Below, piece by piece: positions 18,135-26,054 of a stretch of DNA of 64,000 bases. The notes under the pieces were generated by a model, which was not told where the DNA came from, did not search any database, and saw only the letters and a program-made list of their open reading frames with translations. The DNA is taken from positions 105,723 to 169,722 of the forward strand of contig JAQYWC010000017.1 of assembly GCA_030145245.1 (NCBI GenBank), given 5' to 3'. Position numbers and translations under genes: made by a program. The number at the start of each line of letters is the position of its first letter. Position 1 is the first letter of the stretch. The stretch comes from Desulfobacterium sp. (lineage in GTDB: Bacteria > Desulfobacterota > Desulfobacteria > Desulfobacterales > Desulfobacteraceae).

Positions 18135-18270
18135 AAGGGGACATAATTGTGTGCTATAAATAGGTTTTTTTGAACATGGGGACAGATAAGCATGGGGACA
18201 GATTTGAAATCTGTCCCCTTTGGTATGTCCCCTTTAATAAGCATGGGGACACTAAATCTGTCCCCTTTGG
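18135..18270. repeat. Cluster of GGGGACA palindromic repeats
   Basis: Four GGGGAC units occur within 136 bases. One forms a perfect 25-base palindrome at 18194-18218 (arms GGGGACAGATTT). Another forms an imperfect hairpin at 18245-18265. Both are followed by the same CTTTGGTA sequence. The cluster ends 13 bases before the start codon of the next gene and includes part of its leader. Confidence 0.75.
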
Positions 18271-18283
18271 TAAAGAGGAAACT

Positions 18284-18670
18284 ATGGCCAGGGAAAACGA
18301 TGTTGTTATAATATATTTAGAGGATAGCCCTGTTTCGTTTGCCAGGGTGGAGTCCATTGTACCGGATGCCAAAAAAGACTGGTATCAGATAAAGCTGCTC
18401 ATGCTCCAGATTCCGGTCCAGGTGGTGACCTGGATACTCAAGGATCTCTATATCAATGGTGAGGAGTTCTTCATGGGGGGAAAGCAGATGCGGCTTGAGG
18501 TTGTCGAGTGCCCCGAGGAGGAAGCGCTTGCTGACCCGGATGCTCCGGAACCGGATGATGATCCCGTGGAGCCGGCCCCGGAAAAAGAAGCCCCCAAGGG
18601 CGGCGGAAAAATCATCTCCCTGGCAGAGGTGAAACGCTTGAAACAGGAAAATGGGCCAGAAACGGCTTAA
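18284..18670 (+). CDS. Conserved-looking hypothetical protein with acidic Pro-rich linker
   Basis: This is a 128-residue cytosolic protein. Residues 1-75 look like a compact alpha/beta domain (VVIIYLEDSPVSFARVESI). A linker rich in Asp, Glu and Pro follows (PDAPEPDDDPVEPAPEKE), ending in a helix (KIISLAEVKRLKQ). The ATG at 18284 follows AAGAGGAA. The open frame upstream of it is only translated repeat sequence and was discarded. It overlaps the next gene by 20 bases, so the two are likely coupled. I do not recognise the family. Confidence 0.7.
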   Translation: MARENDVVIIYLEDSPVSFARVESIVPDAKKDWYQIKLLMLQIPVQVVTWILKDLYINGEEFFMGGKQMRLEVVECPEEEALADPDAPEPDDDPVEPAPEKEAPKGGGKIISLAEVKRLKQENGPETA

Positions 18671-19547
18671 GGTGATATCCGCCTCCAGGCGGACCGACAT
18701 CCCGGCATTTTACATGGAGTGGTTCATGGCCGGCATTGATGCCGGATCGTTTGAGGTGACCAATCCCTATAATGGTGTCAAGCGACGGGTGGATGCCACC
18801 CCTGATAGGGTTCACACCATCGTGTTCTGGTCCAAGAACTACCGGCCCTTTCTCGAGGCCGGTGCGGGCCGGGTGCTGAAAAAGCTGGGATTTAACCTTT
18901 TTTTCAACTTTACCGTCAACTCCGGCTCAATCCTGCTGGAACCCGGGGTGCCATCCCTTGACGACCGGCTGGACCAGATGGAACGTCTCAGCCAGGAGTT
19001 CGGTTCTGAAACCATCTCCTGGCGGTTTGATCCCATCTGCTTTTTCCGGACCGGCCAGGGCAGGGTTGAAAACAATCTTGGGGATTTTACACGGATTGCC
19101 CAAGGGGCCGGACAATGGGGCATCAAACGATGCATCACAAGTTTTGTGGATGACTATTCAAAGATCCGGACACGGCTTGACAGGCTCAGGAAGGGCGGAC
19201 AACCGTCCATGGCGCTGGTGGATCCCGGCATGGAAAAGAAAAGGGAGATTCTCCTTCGCATGGAAAAAGTGCTGGGCAAGTCCGGTATCCGGCTCTACAC
19301 CTGCTGCGAACGGTTGCTCTTTGACACCCTGCCCGAAACATCGGGCATAGGGGAGAGCGCCTGCATTCCAGGAAAGCTTCTGGCTGAGCTGTTCGGCGGC
19401 AACCCGGTCCGGGCCCGGGATTTTGGCCAGCGGTCCAAACAGGGGTGCAACTGCACCCAAAGCGTTGATATCGGTTCCTATGGGATTCATCCCTGCTTCC
19501 ACAACTGCCTATTCTGCTATGCAAATCCCGCAATGGATAGTGTATAG
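18651..19547 (+). CDS. DUF1848 family protein, radical-SAM-like
   Basis: This is a 298-residue protein with the DUF1848 hallmarks: SASRRTDIPAFYMEWF at the N-terminus, TNPYN, and FWSKN. A C-terminal cysteine set includes GCNC and then C282-x3-C286-x2-C289, the spacing of a radical SAM [4Fe-4S] site but placed at the C-terminus. It therefore probably binds an iron-sulfur cluster; the reaction is unknown for the family. It overlaps the preceding small gene. The last codons lie in one copy of a short duplication (see 19516-19578). Confidence 0.85.
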   Translation: MGQKRLKVISASRRTDIPAFYMEWFMAGIDAGSFEVTNPYNGVKRRVDATPDRVHTIVFWSKNYRPFLEAGAGRVLKKLGFNLFFNFTVNSGSILLEPGVPSLDDRLDQMERLSQEFGSETISWRFDPICFFRTGQGRVENNLGDFTRIAQGAGQWGIKRCITSFVDDYSKIRTRLDRLRKGGQPSMALVDPGMEKKREILLRMEKVLGKSGIRLYTCCERLLFDTLPETSGIGESACIPGKLLAELFGGNPVRARDFGQRSKQGCNCTQSVDIGSYGIHPCFHNCLFCYANPAMDSV

Positions 19548-19578
19548 TAGAAAGCTATGCAAATCCCGCCATGGACAG
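19516..19578. repeat. Short tandem duplication at the 3' end of the DUF1848 gene
   Basis: The 25 bases at 19516-19540, coding for the YANPAMD end of the DUF1848 protein, recur at 19554-19578 with three differences. The second copy would also read YANPAMD followed by Arg and a stop. This suggests a recent 38-base duplication that gave the gene a new stop codon. Confidence 0.65.
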
Positions 19579-19603
19579 ATAGTTACAAAGGAAATAAATT
19601 TTT

Positions 19604-20572
19604 ATGAAAATAGGCGATCTTGAGATCAAGGGGAGAACTGTTCTTGCTCCCCTTGCAGGCATTACCAACCTTCCGTTCCGGCTCATTGCCAAGGAGTGCG
19701 GCTGCTCTCTTGTCTGCTCGGAGATGGTGAGCGCCAAGGGACTTCAGTACAATTCACAAAAAACCAAAAAGCTTCTGGAGACCGCTCCCGGGGAACGCCC
19801 GGTCTCGGTTCAGATATTTGGTGCGGAAGCCGACTGCATGGCAAGGGCGGCGAGTTATATCGAGGCCGAACAAGGGGCCGACATCATTGACATCAACTTT
19901 GGCTGCAGCGTCAAGAAGGTGGCAAAGACCGGTGCCGGGGTGGCTTTGATGAAAGACTTCCATAACGCCCGGGAGATCATCCGGGCGGTGCGGGCCGCCA
20001 TATCCATCCCCTTTACCATTAAGATCCGGTCGGGCTGGGACAGCTCCGCCACCCAGGCCTTTGAGATCGCCCGCATGGCGGAAGACAACGGGGTGGATGC
20101 CATTGCCATACATCCCAGGACCGCAGCCCAGGCCTTCAGGGGCCGGGCCGACTGGAGCGTTATCAAACAGCTGAAACAGATGCTCTCCATCCCTGTGATC
20201 GGCAACGGGGACATCACAACCCCGGAAGAGGGCATTGCCATGGTGGAAGAGACCGGGTGCGACGGTGTCATGGTGGGCCGGGCCGCCATGGGCGACCCCT
20301 TTATCTTTGCCGGCATCGAGGCCCTGCTCCGGGGGGAGCCATGGGCGGAACCCTCGCTCCAAGAGCGGTTTGCCGTCATGGAGCGGCTGGTGGACTCCCA
20401 TGTGGATTATCTGGGCGAAAGGGTTGCCTGCAAGATGATGCGAAGCAGGCTTTCCTGGTTCGTCAAGGGTTTGGACGGGGCCTCTGTTTTCAGGAGGGAG
20501 CTGACCGGGATCGAATCCAGGGATCAGGCGATCTCCCTGATTCGCAGTTATGGGGATGGTCTTGTGGCGTGA
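19604..20572 (+). CDS. dusB: tRNA-dihydrouridine synthase B
   Basis: This 322-residue TIM-barrel flavoenzyme reduces uridine to dihydrouridine in tRNA with FMN and NADPH. Motifs seen are LAPLAGITNLPFR at the N-terminus, the catalytic-Cys region DINFGCSVKKV (the Cys follows Gly; Ser replaces the usual Pro), the substrate-binding HPRTAAQAFRG, and the FMN-binding GNGDITTPEEG and DGVMVGRAAMGDPF. Length is typical for DusB. Confidence 0.95.
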   Translation: MKIGDLEIKGRTVLAPLAGITNLPFRLIAKECGCSLVCSEMVSAKGLQYNSQKTKKLLETAPGERPVSVQIFGAEADCMARAASYIEAEQGADIIDINFGCSVKKVAKTGAGVALMKDFHNAREIIRAVRAAISIPFTIKIRSGWDSSATQAFEIARMAEDNGVDAIAIHPRTAAQAFRGRADWSVIKQLKQMLSIPVIGNGDITTPEEGIAMVEETGCDGVMVGRAAMGDPFIFAGIEALLRGEPWAEPSLQERFAVMERLVDSHVDYLGERVACKMMRSRLSWFVKGLDGASVFRRELTGIESRDQAISLIRSYGDGLVA

Positions 20573-20669
20573 CACCCAAGGGGGCCATGTTTTAATGTTT
20601 GATTTCAAGGGGAGATCAGGGTATAGATGAAACATTCATCCTTTCATCATTCGTAAAAGGCATGACTCC

Positions 20670-22025
20670 ATGAAAGAGAAAAAGCAACTGTTCAAGTGGT
20701 TGAGTGAAAACCAGTTTCGTACCCTTTACAGCAGTGCAGAGGTGGTCACCTTTGAGAAGGGGCGCACGGTGATCCGGGAGCGGTCAACGGAGCAGGTCAT
20801 CTACATGGTGGCCAAGGGCCGCCTGCGGGTGGAGAAGAGCCTGCACAAAACCAATAAGGTCCTGGGCTTCATGGGGCCGGGGGATCTGTTCGGTGAACTC
20901 TCTTTCGTGAGCCGGAAACCCAGGACCGTGTCAGTCAAGGTGGATGAGACCGTCTCCCTCATCCGGGTTACCAGGGACACCCTGGATAAACTGGACCGGG
21001 ATCTCCAGCTCTTCCTTTATAAGCGCATGGCAGAGGTTGCCAGCGACAGGATCAGTCAGATCGAAAAACGGGAACGGATGTTCGAAACCCGGGATAAGGC
21101 CTTGATGCGCCGGGCCTTTGCCCTTGCCACGGACAAGGCCAAGGGCGTCCAGGAGTCGGCCCTGATCCAGGAGGTGGTTTCCAAGGTGCCCCGGCTGCCG
21201 ATGTTTGCCGTCTCCCTGACTGGAAAGCTCCTGGACGATACCATATCGCCCAGGGAGGTGTCACAGGAGGTGAAAAAGGATCCCTCCCTTGCCGCCATGA
21301 TCCTCAAGACCATCAACTCTTCCTACCGGGGGCTTGGCGGCCAGGTTTCGGATCTTCACCACGCCGTCATGCTCCTGGGGTATAACGAGGTTTCCCAGAT
21401 TATCATTGCAGAGGGGATGAGGCGGGTCCTTCCCGACACCGAGCTGTTCAGTGAGATTTACGACCACTCCCTGGCCATCTCAATCCTTAGCTTTGAAATT
21501 TCCCGGCAATTCAATGTGGCAAAACCCACGGAGATTTCAACCCTCAGCATTCTCCACGAGCTGGGCCAGATCGTGATACAGCTTCTGAAGATGAAGAACC
21601 CGAAACTCGACCCCCTGTTCGACCTGGTGGACACCTCCCAGATGGGAACCATGCTGCTCAGAAGCTGGGAGCTGCCCCGGGTGATCTGCGATACCGTGGA
21701 ATTCCAGGGGTATCCTGAATTTGCCGTGCCGTCAAAGATACCGGAAGCGGTGAGACTCAATGTCGGGGTCCTCTATCTTGCCCACCTCTGTTACGACGCT
21801 TTCAAGGGCAGGCGCGAAATTGACCAGCCCATGATCTTTTATGACAGTTATCTCACCCTTTTAAACATTGAGCAGCGTACCCTGGCAGACCTGGTGGGAG
21901 ACCAGATCCTTCCGGCCATGGTGCGAAAAATCGCCATCCTGCCGACCTCCCTCACCCAGGTTCTCCAGGAGTTTGTGGAGAGAAACGAGATGTTCTCCCT
22001 CTACCCGCATTTTAACGAGTTGTAG
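20670..22025 (+). CDS. Cyclic-nucleotide-binding plus HDOD domain regulator
   Basis: This is a 451-residue cytosolic signalling protein. An N-terminal cNMP-binding fold spans roughly residues 10-125 (GDLFGELSFVSRKPRTVSVKV contains the phosphate-binding-cassette pattern). A helical linker follows, then an HDOD domain spans roughly 165-370 (VPRLPMFAVSLTGKLLDD and the ILHELGQIVI segment). HDOD proteins act as signalling scaffolds without phosphodiesterase activity. It has no DNA-binding domain or receiver. It is convergent with the PspA-like gene, with only 21 bases between the stops. Confidence 0.85.
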   Translation: MKEKKQLFKWLSENQFRTLYSSAEVVTFEKGRTVIRERSTEQVIYMVAKGRLRVEKSLHKTNKVLGFMGPGDLFGELSFVSRKPRTVSVKVDETVSLIRVTRDTLDKLDRDLQLFLYKRMAEVASDRISQIEKRERMFETRDKALMRRAFALATDKAKGVQESALIQEVVSKVPRLPMFAVSLTGKLLDDTISPREVSQEVKKDPSLAAMILKTINSSYRGLGGQVSDLHHAVMLLGYNEVSQIIIAEGMRRVLPDTELFSEIYDHSLAISILSFEISRQFNVAKPTEISTLSILHELGQIVIQLLKMKNPKLDPLFDLVDTSQMGTMLLRSWELPRVICDTVEFQGYPEFAVPSKIPEAVRLNVGVLYLAHLCYDAFKGRREIDQPMIFYDSYLTLLNIEQRTLADLVGDQILPAMVRKIAILPTSLTQVLQEFVERNEMFSLYPHFNEL

Positions 22026-22046
22026 CCAGGGGCTGGGGTTCCAGGG

Positions 22047-22745
22047 CTATTTGTCGATGCCCATGCGCTGCTTGAGCTGTTCAAGCTGCACCGAAGCTTG
22101 GGGCGTCGTGTCCACAAGGGCAAGGTCGATCTCTTTGTCCACAGTGTTTTCCCGGGCGGCAAGCTCGCCATAGGCCGAGGCCAGGGATTCATCCTCCTCC
22201 ACCCTCTCTTTCATCCGTTCCAGCATGGCAATGGTGCCTGAGGTATCGATGGCCGCAAGCTGGCCGTTGATCTTTTTGGTGGATGCCGCTGTTTTTGCCC
22301 GTGCCTTGAGGGTGGCAAGTTCGTTGTCATAGGTGGTGATGGTGGACCGCAGGCGTGCGACCTTTGTGTCAAGATCGTTTGCCATGGTTTCATGGCCCGT
22401 GGCTTCCTGGCTGTACCGTTGGTTCTCGGCCTGGAGTTTTGTTTGCTCGTCCAGGGCAATGGTGGCCAGTCGTTCGGCCTCGGCCGTGTCAAGGGAACCG
22501 GTCCCGGCTTTCAGGAGCAGCTGTCGAGCCTTGTCCTCGTACTCCTGGGCCAGCCGTTGTTTTGCCACTGCCTCCTTTCGGGTTCTTATGGCGATGGCCT
22601 TAACCTGGGCCAGGCTCTGCATGGCAGCGTTAAGATCTTTTTTCAGGTCCCGTATCCCCTGCTCGGTCATTTTGATAGGGTCTTCGAACCGGTCGATTGC
22701 GGCATTTACGTTTGATTTGCTTATGTTGAAAAATCGTTTAAACAT
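22047..22745 (-). CDS. PspA/IM30 family protein
   Basis: This is a 232-residue, almost wholly helical coiled-coil protein. It begins MFKRFFNISKSNVNAAIDRFEDP and continues with IRDLKKDLNAAMQSLAQVKA, the standard PspA/Vipp1 opening. The family binds and stabilises stressed inner membranes. The start is supported by AGGAG seven bases upstream. It follows a small gene encoding a chaperone-like fold on the same strand, an arrangement like the E. coli yjfI-yjfJ pair. No pspF or pspBC genes are nearby, so control is not by the classic Psp circuit. Confidence 0.85.
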   Translation of the reverse strand: MFKRFFNISKSNVNAAIDRFEDPIKMTEQGIRDLKKDLNAAMQSLAQVKAIAIRTRKEAVAKQRLAQEYEDKARQLLLKAGTGSLDTAEAERLATIALDEQTKLQAENQRYSQEATGHETMANDLDTKVARLRSTITTYDNELATLKARAKTAASTKKINGQLAAIDTSGTIAMLERMKERVEEDESLASAYGELAARENTVDKEIDLALVDTTPQASVQLEQLKQRMGIDK

Positions 22746-22767
22746 CGATTCTCTCCTTTTTGTTAGA

Positions 22768-22829
22768 TTCTCGCATATGAATAGAGCCTTTATCTCTTAT
22801 AATTGGTAATGCAGGCATCAATTCGAGTG
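22768..22829. repeat. Dispersed intergenic repeat, copy 1 (two halves)
   Basis: TTCTCGCATATGAAT (22768-22782) and GCATCAATTCGAGTG (22815-22829) are the two halves of a sequence also seen at 51267-51302 in nearly the same form. Single halves occur at 27720-27734 and 28305-28320. This copy lies between the PspA-like gene and the upstream gene and overlaps the latter's last codons. Confidence 0.6.
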
Positions 22830-23240
22830 TAACTTTCCATGGTGGTTTGTGTGCATTTCCATCAGGCGGTCGCCAAACTCCATGAGGGCAAGGCTTACGC
22901 CGTTCAGGGAGGCCGCAAGTTCGTTTTTGTCAAGGTTGTCAATCTCCAGGGTGTCCCTGAAAAAGATCTCGGTTCCGGAGTGGTTCATGACAAAGGCGCC
23001 CTGTTCCAGTTGCCGGTTGATCTTCAACAACTCAGCGTAGCATCCGGGAGCGTTGTCCGGGGTCTCCATGATCTTCTGCTCAAGGACCACACGGTTGGGG
23101 AGGCACTGGATCTGCATCTCTTTGATCCCCTTAAGGCCGTCCCTCACAACCAGGCTCCCCGGGGTTGTTCCCTGACCGGTGATTTCAAGTTCCATCTCAT
23201 TGATGACGCGGTTGATAACTCTGTAGGTGTTTTGATTCAT
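22818..23240 (-). CDS. Small protein with chaperone-like (CesT/YbjN or DUF2170-type) appearance
   Basis: This is a protein of about 140 residues without signal or membrane segments. Its alternating strand/helix pattern (VVLEQKIMETP, FFRDTLEIDNLDKNELAASLNG) resembles the CesT/YbjN-type fold and DUF2170 proteins encoded beside PspA-like genes. That identification is from pattern and neighbourhood, with modest certainty. The ATG at 23240 lacks a clear ribosome site; the frame is open to a TTG at 23285, so the start is uncertain. Probably co-transcribed with the PspA-like gene 72 bases downstream. Confidence 0.6.
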   Translation of the reverse strand: MNQNTYRVINRVINEMELEITGQGTTPGSLVVRDGLKGIKEMQIQCLPNRVVLEQKIMETPDNAPGCYAELLKINRQLEQGAFVMNHSGTEIFFRDTLEIDNLDKNELAASLNGVSLALMEFGDRLMEMHTNHHGKLHSN

Positions 23241-23359
23241 ATCATTATCATTTTGTAATAATTCGTTACTTCCATTTTGGTTCAATCATCGTTATACATT
23301 ACCAATCAAACAGTGCTGGTAAAGACTCTATCAGTATGGAAGAATAAAGCGAGGACGTT

Positions 23360-23833
23360 ATGAACAGAGAACCGACAGCCCCCCCGGCAGAGACCTGGGA
23401 ATTTTTTTCCGCCTGCATCCATTATCTGGGAAAGGCAACCCTGACCTCCCTGTTTCAGAGGGGAGAGCGGCAGATTGAGCGATGGTCAGCAGATCCGACA
23501 ACCTCGGCCAGCCAGCGGAACCCGGTGGATAGGTATGAGCTCCTGCTCCAGGAACTGATGGATAATAACCAGGCAGACACGGCCCGTTCTGCGGTCGGCA
23601 GGCAGGCCCACGTCGTTGGGTGTGAGCTTGTGGAAAAAGAGATGCCCTTGCCGGACAAGGGGAGTATTGAGCTTGAGATCATTGATGATCTTGGTGCAAA
23701 GGATCGTTACGACACGGTTCTCCTGGATCCGGAATCAACCCAGCAGGAGTGCCGCATGGCCATGGAGACCTTTATCCGGGAGGTGAAGGAGAATTACGTG
23801 AAAAAATGCCAGGACAACGACTGGACCCCTTAA
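23360..23833 (+). CDS. Hypothetical protein
   Basis: This is a 157-residue soluble protein. The first part is helical and reads like a helix-turn-helix segment (KATLTSLFQRGERQIERWSADP). The second part is acidic (GSIELEIIDDLG), ending in a helix with ETFIREVKENYVKKC. GAGGACG lies a few bases before the ATG. There is no operon partner, and REP-like repeats follow immediately. I do not recognise a family. Confidence 0.6.
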   Translation: MNREPTAPPAETWEFFSACIHYLGKATLTSLFQRGERQIERWSADPTTSASQRNPVDRYELLLQELMDNNQADTARSAVGRQAHVVGCELVEKEMPLPDKGSIELEIIDDLGAKDRYDTVLLDPESTQQECRMAMETFIREVKENYVKKCQDNDWTP

Positions 23834-23839
23834 TCCATC

Positions 23840-23930
23840 GGGGTCAGGCCTAGCTTTCTTTTGGTGTGGGGTCAGACTTAGTCTTTTTTTTGATGGCGAT
23901 TGGATTGGCAATACGCTAAGTCTGATTCCC
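23840..23930. repeat. Second set of GTCAGnCTTAGC repeats
   Basis: GGGGTCAGGCCTAGC (23840-23854), then GGGGTCAGACTTAG (23868-23881), and in inverse orientation CAATACGCTAAGTCTGA (23909-23925). They are diverged copies of the pair at 17965-18031, and here too the element fills the space between two genes. Confidence 0.65.
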
Positions 23931-23969
23931 ATTGGGTTTACGCAATAAGCCTATAGGGGAGGGGAAAAC

Positions 23970-25190
23970 ATGTCACTTGAACAACTGGACAAGGCTCTTG
24001 AAAAGGAGATCATGGCGCTTCGGTCAGAAGGCCGGGCCAAGGCTGACGAACGGGTGATCACGGGGTATGTCCCGCCTTCTGGTAACAGGGGGCCCAGGTA
24101 TCGTCTTGGGGGAATTGACAGGGAGTTTATCCGTATGAACTCCAACTCCTATCTCTCCCTTTCCAACCATCCCGGGCTGATCCGGGCCGCGGATGAGGCC
24201 ACCAAAGAGTTTGGCGTGGGGCCGGGGGCGGTGCGCTTCATCAACGGCACCTTTGTTCACCACCGGGATCTTGAAACCGGGGTGGCATCCTTTGTTGGCA
24301 AGCCGGCCGCCAGGATCTTCAACTCGGCCTATACGGCCAACTGCGGGCTTGCCCTGACCGTCTCCACTTCCAACACCCACTGGATCGGCGACCAGCTCAA
24401 CCATAACAGCATCATCCGGGCCATGCGCATCGCCAATGTGCCAAGCCCTAACAAGGGGATTTACAAGCACAACGACATGGCGGATCTCAAGCGTTGCCTG
24501 GACCGGGTGGACCCGTCCGTGGAGCGTGTGGTGGTGGTGTTTGACGGCATCTTCAGCATGCGGGGGGATAATGCGCCCATGGACCGGATTGAGGCCGTTG
24601 TCGCGCCCTACCGGTCAAAATTCAGGGACGGGGTGATCACCGTGGTGGACGATTCCCACGGCATCGGGGCCTATGGCAGGAGCGGCCGTGGCACTGCCGA
24701 GTTCTGCGGCCAGGCGCCTGACATCATCGTCGGCACCTTTGGCAAGGCCTTTGGGGTGAACGGCGGGTTCATCGCCGGCAGCCCCATGCTTACCGAGGCG
24801 GTGCGCCAGAAGGCCGACACCTATATCTATACCAATCCCCTGAGCGTTGCCGACTGTGCTGCCGCCTCGGCCGCTCTTTCGATCTGCGACAGCCCCGAGG
24901 GTACGCAACTGCTTTCCAACCTGGAAAAGCGGACCCAACAATTTCGCCAGGGCCTTTTGGCCCTTGGCAAGGAATCCATTCCAGGCCCCCACCCGGTGGT
25001 GCCTTTGATGGTGCGGGATACCCAAAAGACCCGGGCCATGGTGGATTTTTTGTTTGACAACGGGGTGCTGGTCGTGGGACTCACCTTTCCGGTGGTGCCG
25101 AAGGGAGATGAGACCATACGGTTCCAGATCAATGCCGCCCACACCGGGTCGGATATCGACCAGGTGCTCGGTCTGATAGAAAAATTTTAG
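23970..25190 (+). CDS. Alpha-oxoamine synthase family PLP enzyme (Kbl/BioF-like)
   Basis: This is a 406-residue fold-type I PLP enzyme. The Schiff-base lysine is K259 in VGTFGKAFG, and the PLP-ring motif is DDSHGIGAYGRSGRGTAE at about 227-244. MNSNSYLSLSNHP matches the N-terminal signature of the family. The family condenses an amino acid with an acyl-CoA (glycine C-acetyltransferase, 8-amino-7-oxononanoate synthase, 5-aminolevulinate synthase, serine palmitoyltransferase). No biotin or threonine-degradation genes are adjacent, so the exact substrates are open. AGGGGAGGGG precedes the ATG. It begins a co-oriented set with the exonuclease and radical SAM genes. Confidence 0.85.
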   Translation: MSLEQLDKALEKEIMALRSEGRAKADERVITGYVPPSGNRGPRYRLGGIDREFIRMNSNSYLSLSNHPGLIRAADEATKEFGVGPGAVRFINGTFVHHRDLETGVASFVGKPAARIFNSAYTANCGLALTVSTSNTHWIGDQLNHNSIIRAMRIANVPSPNKGIYKHNDMADLKRCLDRVDPSVERVVVVFDGIFSMRGDNAPMDRIEAVVAPYRSKFRDGVITVVDDSHGIGAYGRSGRGTAEFCGQAPDIIVGTFGKAFGVNGGFIAGSPMLTEAVRQKADTYIYTNPLSVADCAAASAALSICDSPEGTQLLSNLEKRTQQFRQGLLALGKESIPGPHPVVPLMVRDTQKTRAMVDFLFDNGVLVVGLTFPVVPKGDETIRFQINAAHTGSDIDQVLGLIEKF

Positions 25191-25220
25191 CAACTTTTTA
25201 AATAACGAGCAGGAGCGTTC

Positions 25221-26054
25221 ATGCTTAATAATACATTTCACCATATTCCGGGTATCGGAATGAAGAGCGAACAGGGCCTGTGGGCCGCGGGAGTGAATCA
25301 CTGGGACCGGTTGACCGATCCCCAGGGACTCAAGATCTCCCCCAAGCGGCTCAGCACCCTGACCCGTTATGTGGATGAATCCAGGCAACAGATGGAAGAG
25401 AAGAATTACAACTACTTTGAAGAACTTCTGCCGCCCGCCCTTCACTGGCGCTTTTTCCCGGAGTTCCGCCACACCACAGCCTATCTTGACATTGAAACCA
25501 CCGGGCTTGAGTGGGATTACGAGACCATCACCACCATTGCCCTGTATGACGGTGAAACCATCCGCCACTATGTGAACGGCCAAAACCTGGACGACTTTCA
25601 AAAGGATATCAAGCAGTACAAGGTCCTTGTCACCTACAATGGAAAATGTTTTGATGTGCCGTTCATCGAGCACCAGTTCGGCATCCGCCTTGACCAGGTT
25701 CATCTTGATCTTCGCTACATATTGAAGAGCCTCGGGTTCAAGGGAGGGCTCAAGGGGTGTGAAAAAAGCATGGGTATCGACCGTGGGGAGCTTGACGGGG
25801 TGGACGGTTATTTTGCCATCCTGCTCTGGAACGACTACATAAAAAACAGGGATGAAAAGGCCCTGGAAACGCTTCTGGCCTACAACATCGAGGATGTGGT
25901 CAATCTTGAGACCCTGATGGTCAAGGCGTACAATATGAAAATCCAGGAGACGCCCTTTGCCCTGACCCATCAGCTGGCCCTGCCCGAGGCCCCTAAACTT
26001 CCCTTTCACCCGGATCTTGCCACCGTGGATCGTATCCGGAGGCGGTACTATTGA
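25221..26054 (+). CDS. RNase H-fold 3'-5' exonuclease-like protein (YprB-like)
   Basis: This is a 277-residue protein with a DnaQ-like core: YLDIETTGLEWD provides the DxE metal-binding pair, VTYNGKCFDVPFI is the second motif, and YNIEDVVNLETL supplies the last acidic residue (Asp). This is the pattern of the RNase_H_2/YprB family, predicted metal-dependent nucleases. The N-terminal 90 residues have a helix-hairpin-helix-like start (HHIPGIGMKSEQGLWAAGV). The stop overlaps the TTG start of the next gene, so the two are coupled. Confidence 0.8.
   Translation: MLNNTFHHIPGIGMKSEQGLWAAGVNHWDRLTDPQGLKISPKRLSTLTRYVDESRQQMEEKNYNYFEELLPPALHWRFFPEFRHTTAYLDIETTGLEWDYETITTIALYDGETIRHYVNGQNLDDFQKDIKQYKVLVTYNGKCFDVPFIEHQFGIRLDQVHLDLRYILKSLGFKGGLKGCEKSMGIDRGELDGVDGYFAILLWNDYIKNRDEKALETLLAYNIEDVVNLETLMVKAYNMKIQETPFALTHQLALPEAPKLPFHPDLATVDRIRRRYY

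Noticed and set aside
18135..18270. CRISPR array
   Set aside because: The repeated units are palindromic, irregularly spaced and without unique spacers of equal length.
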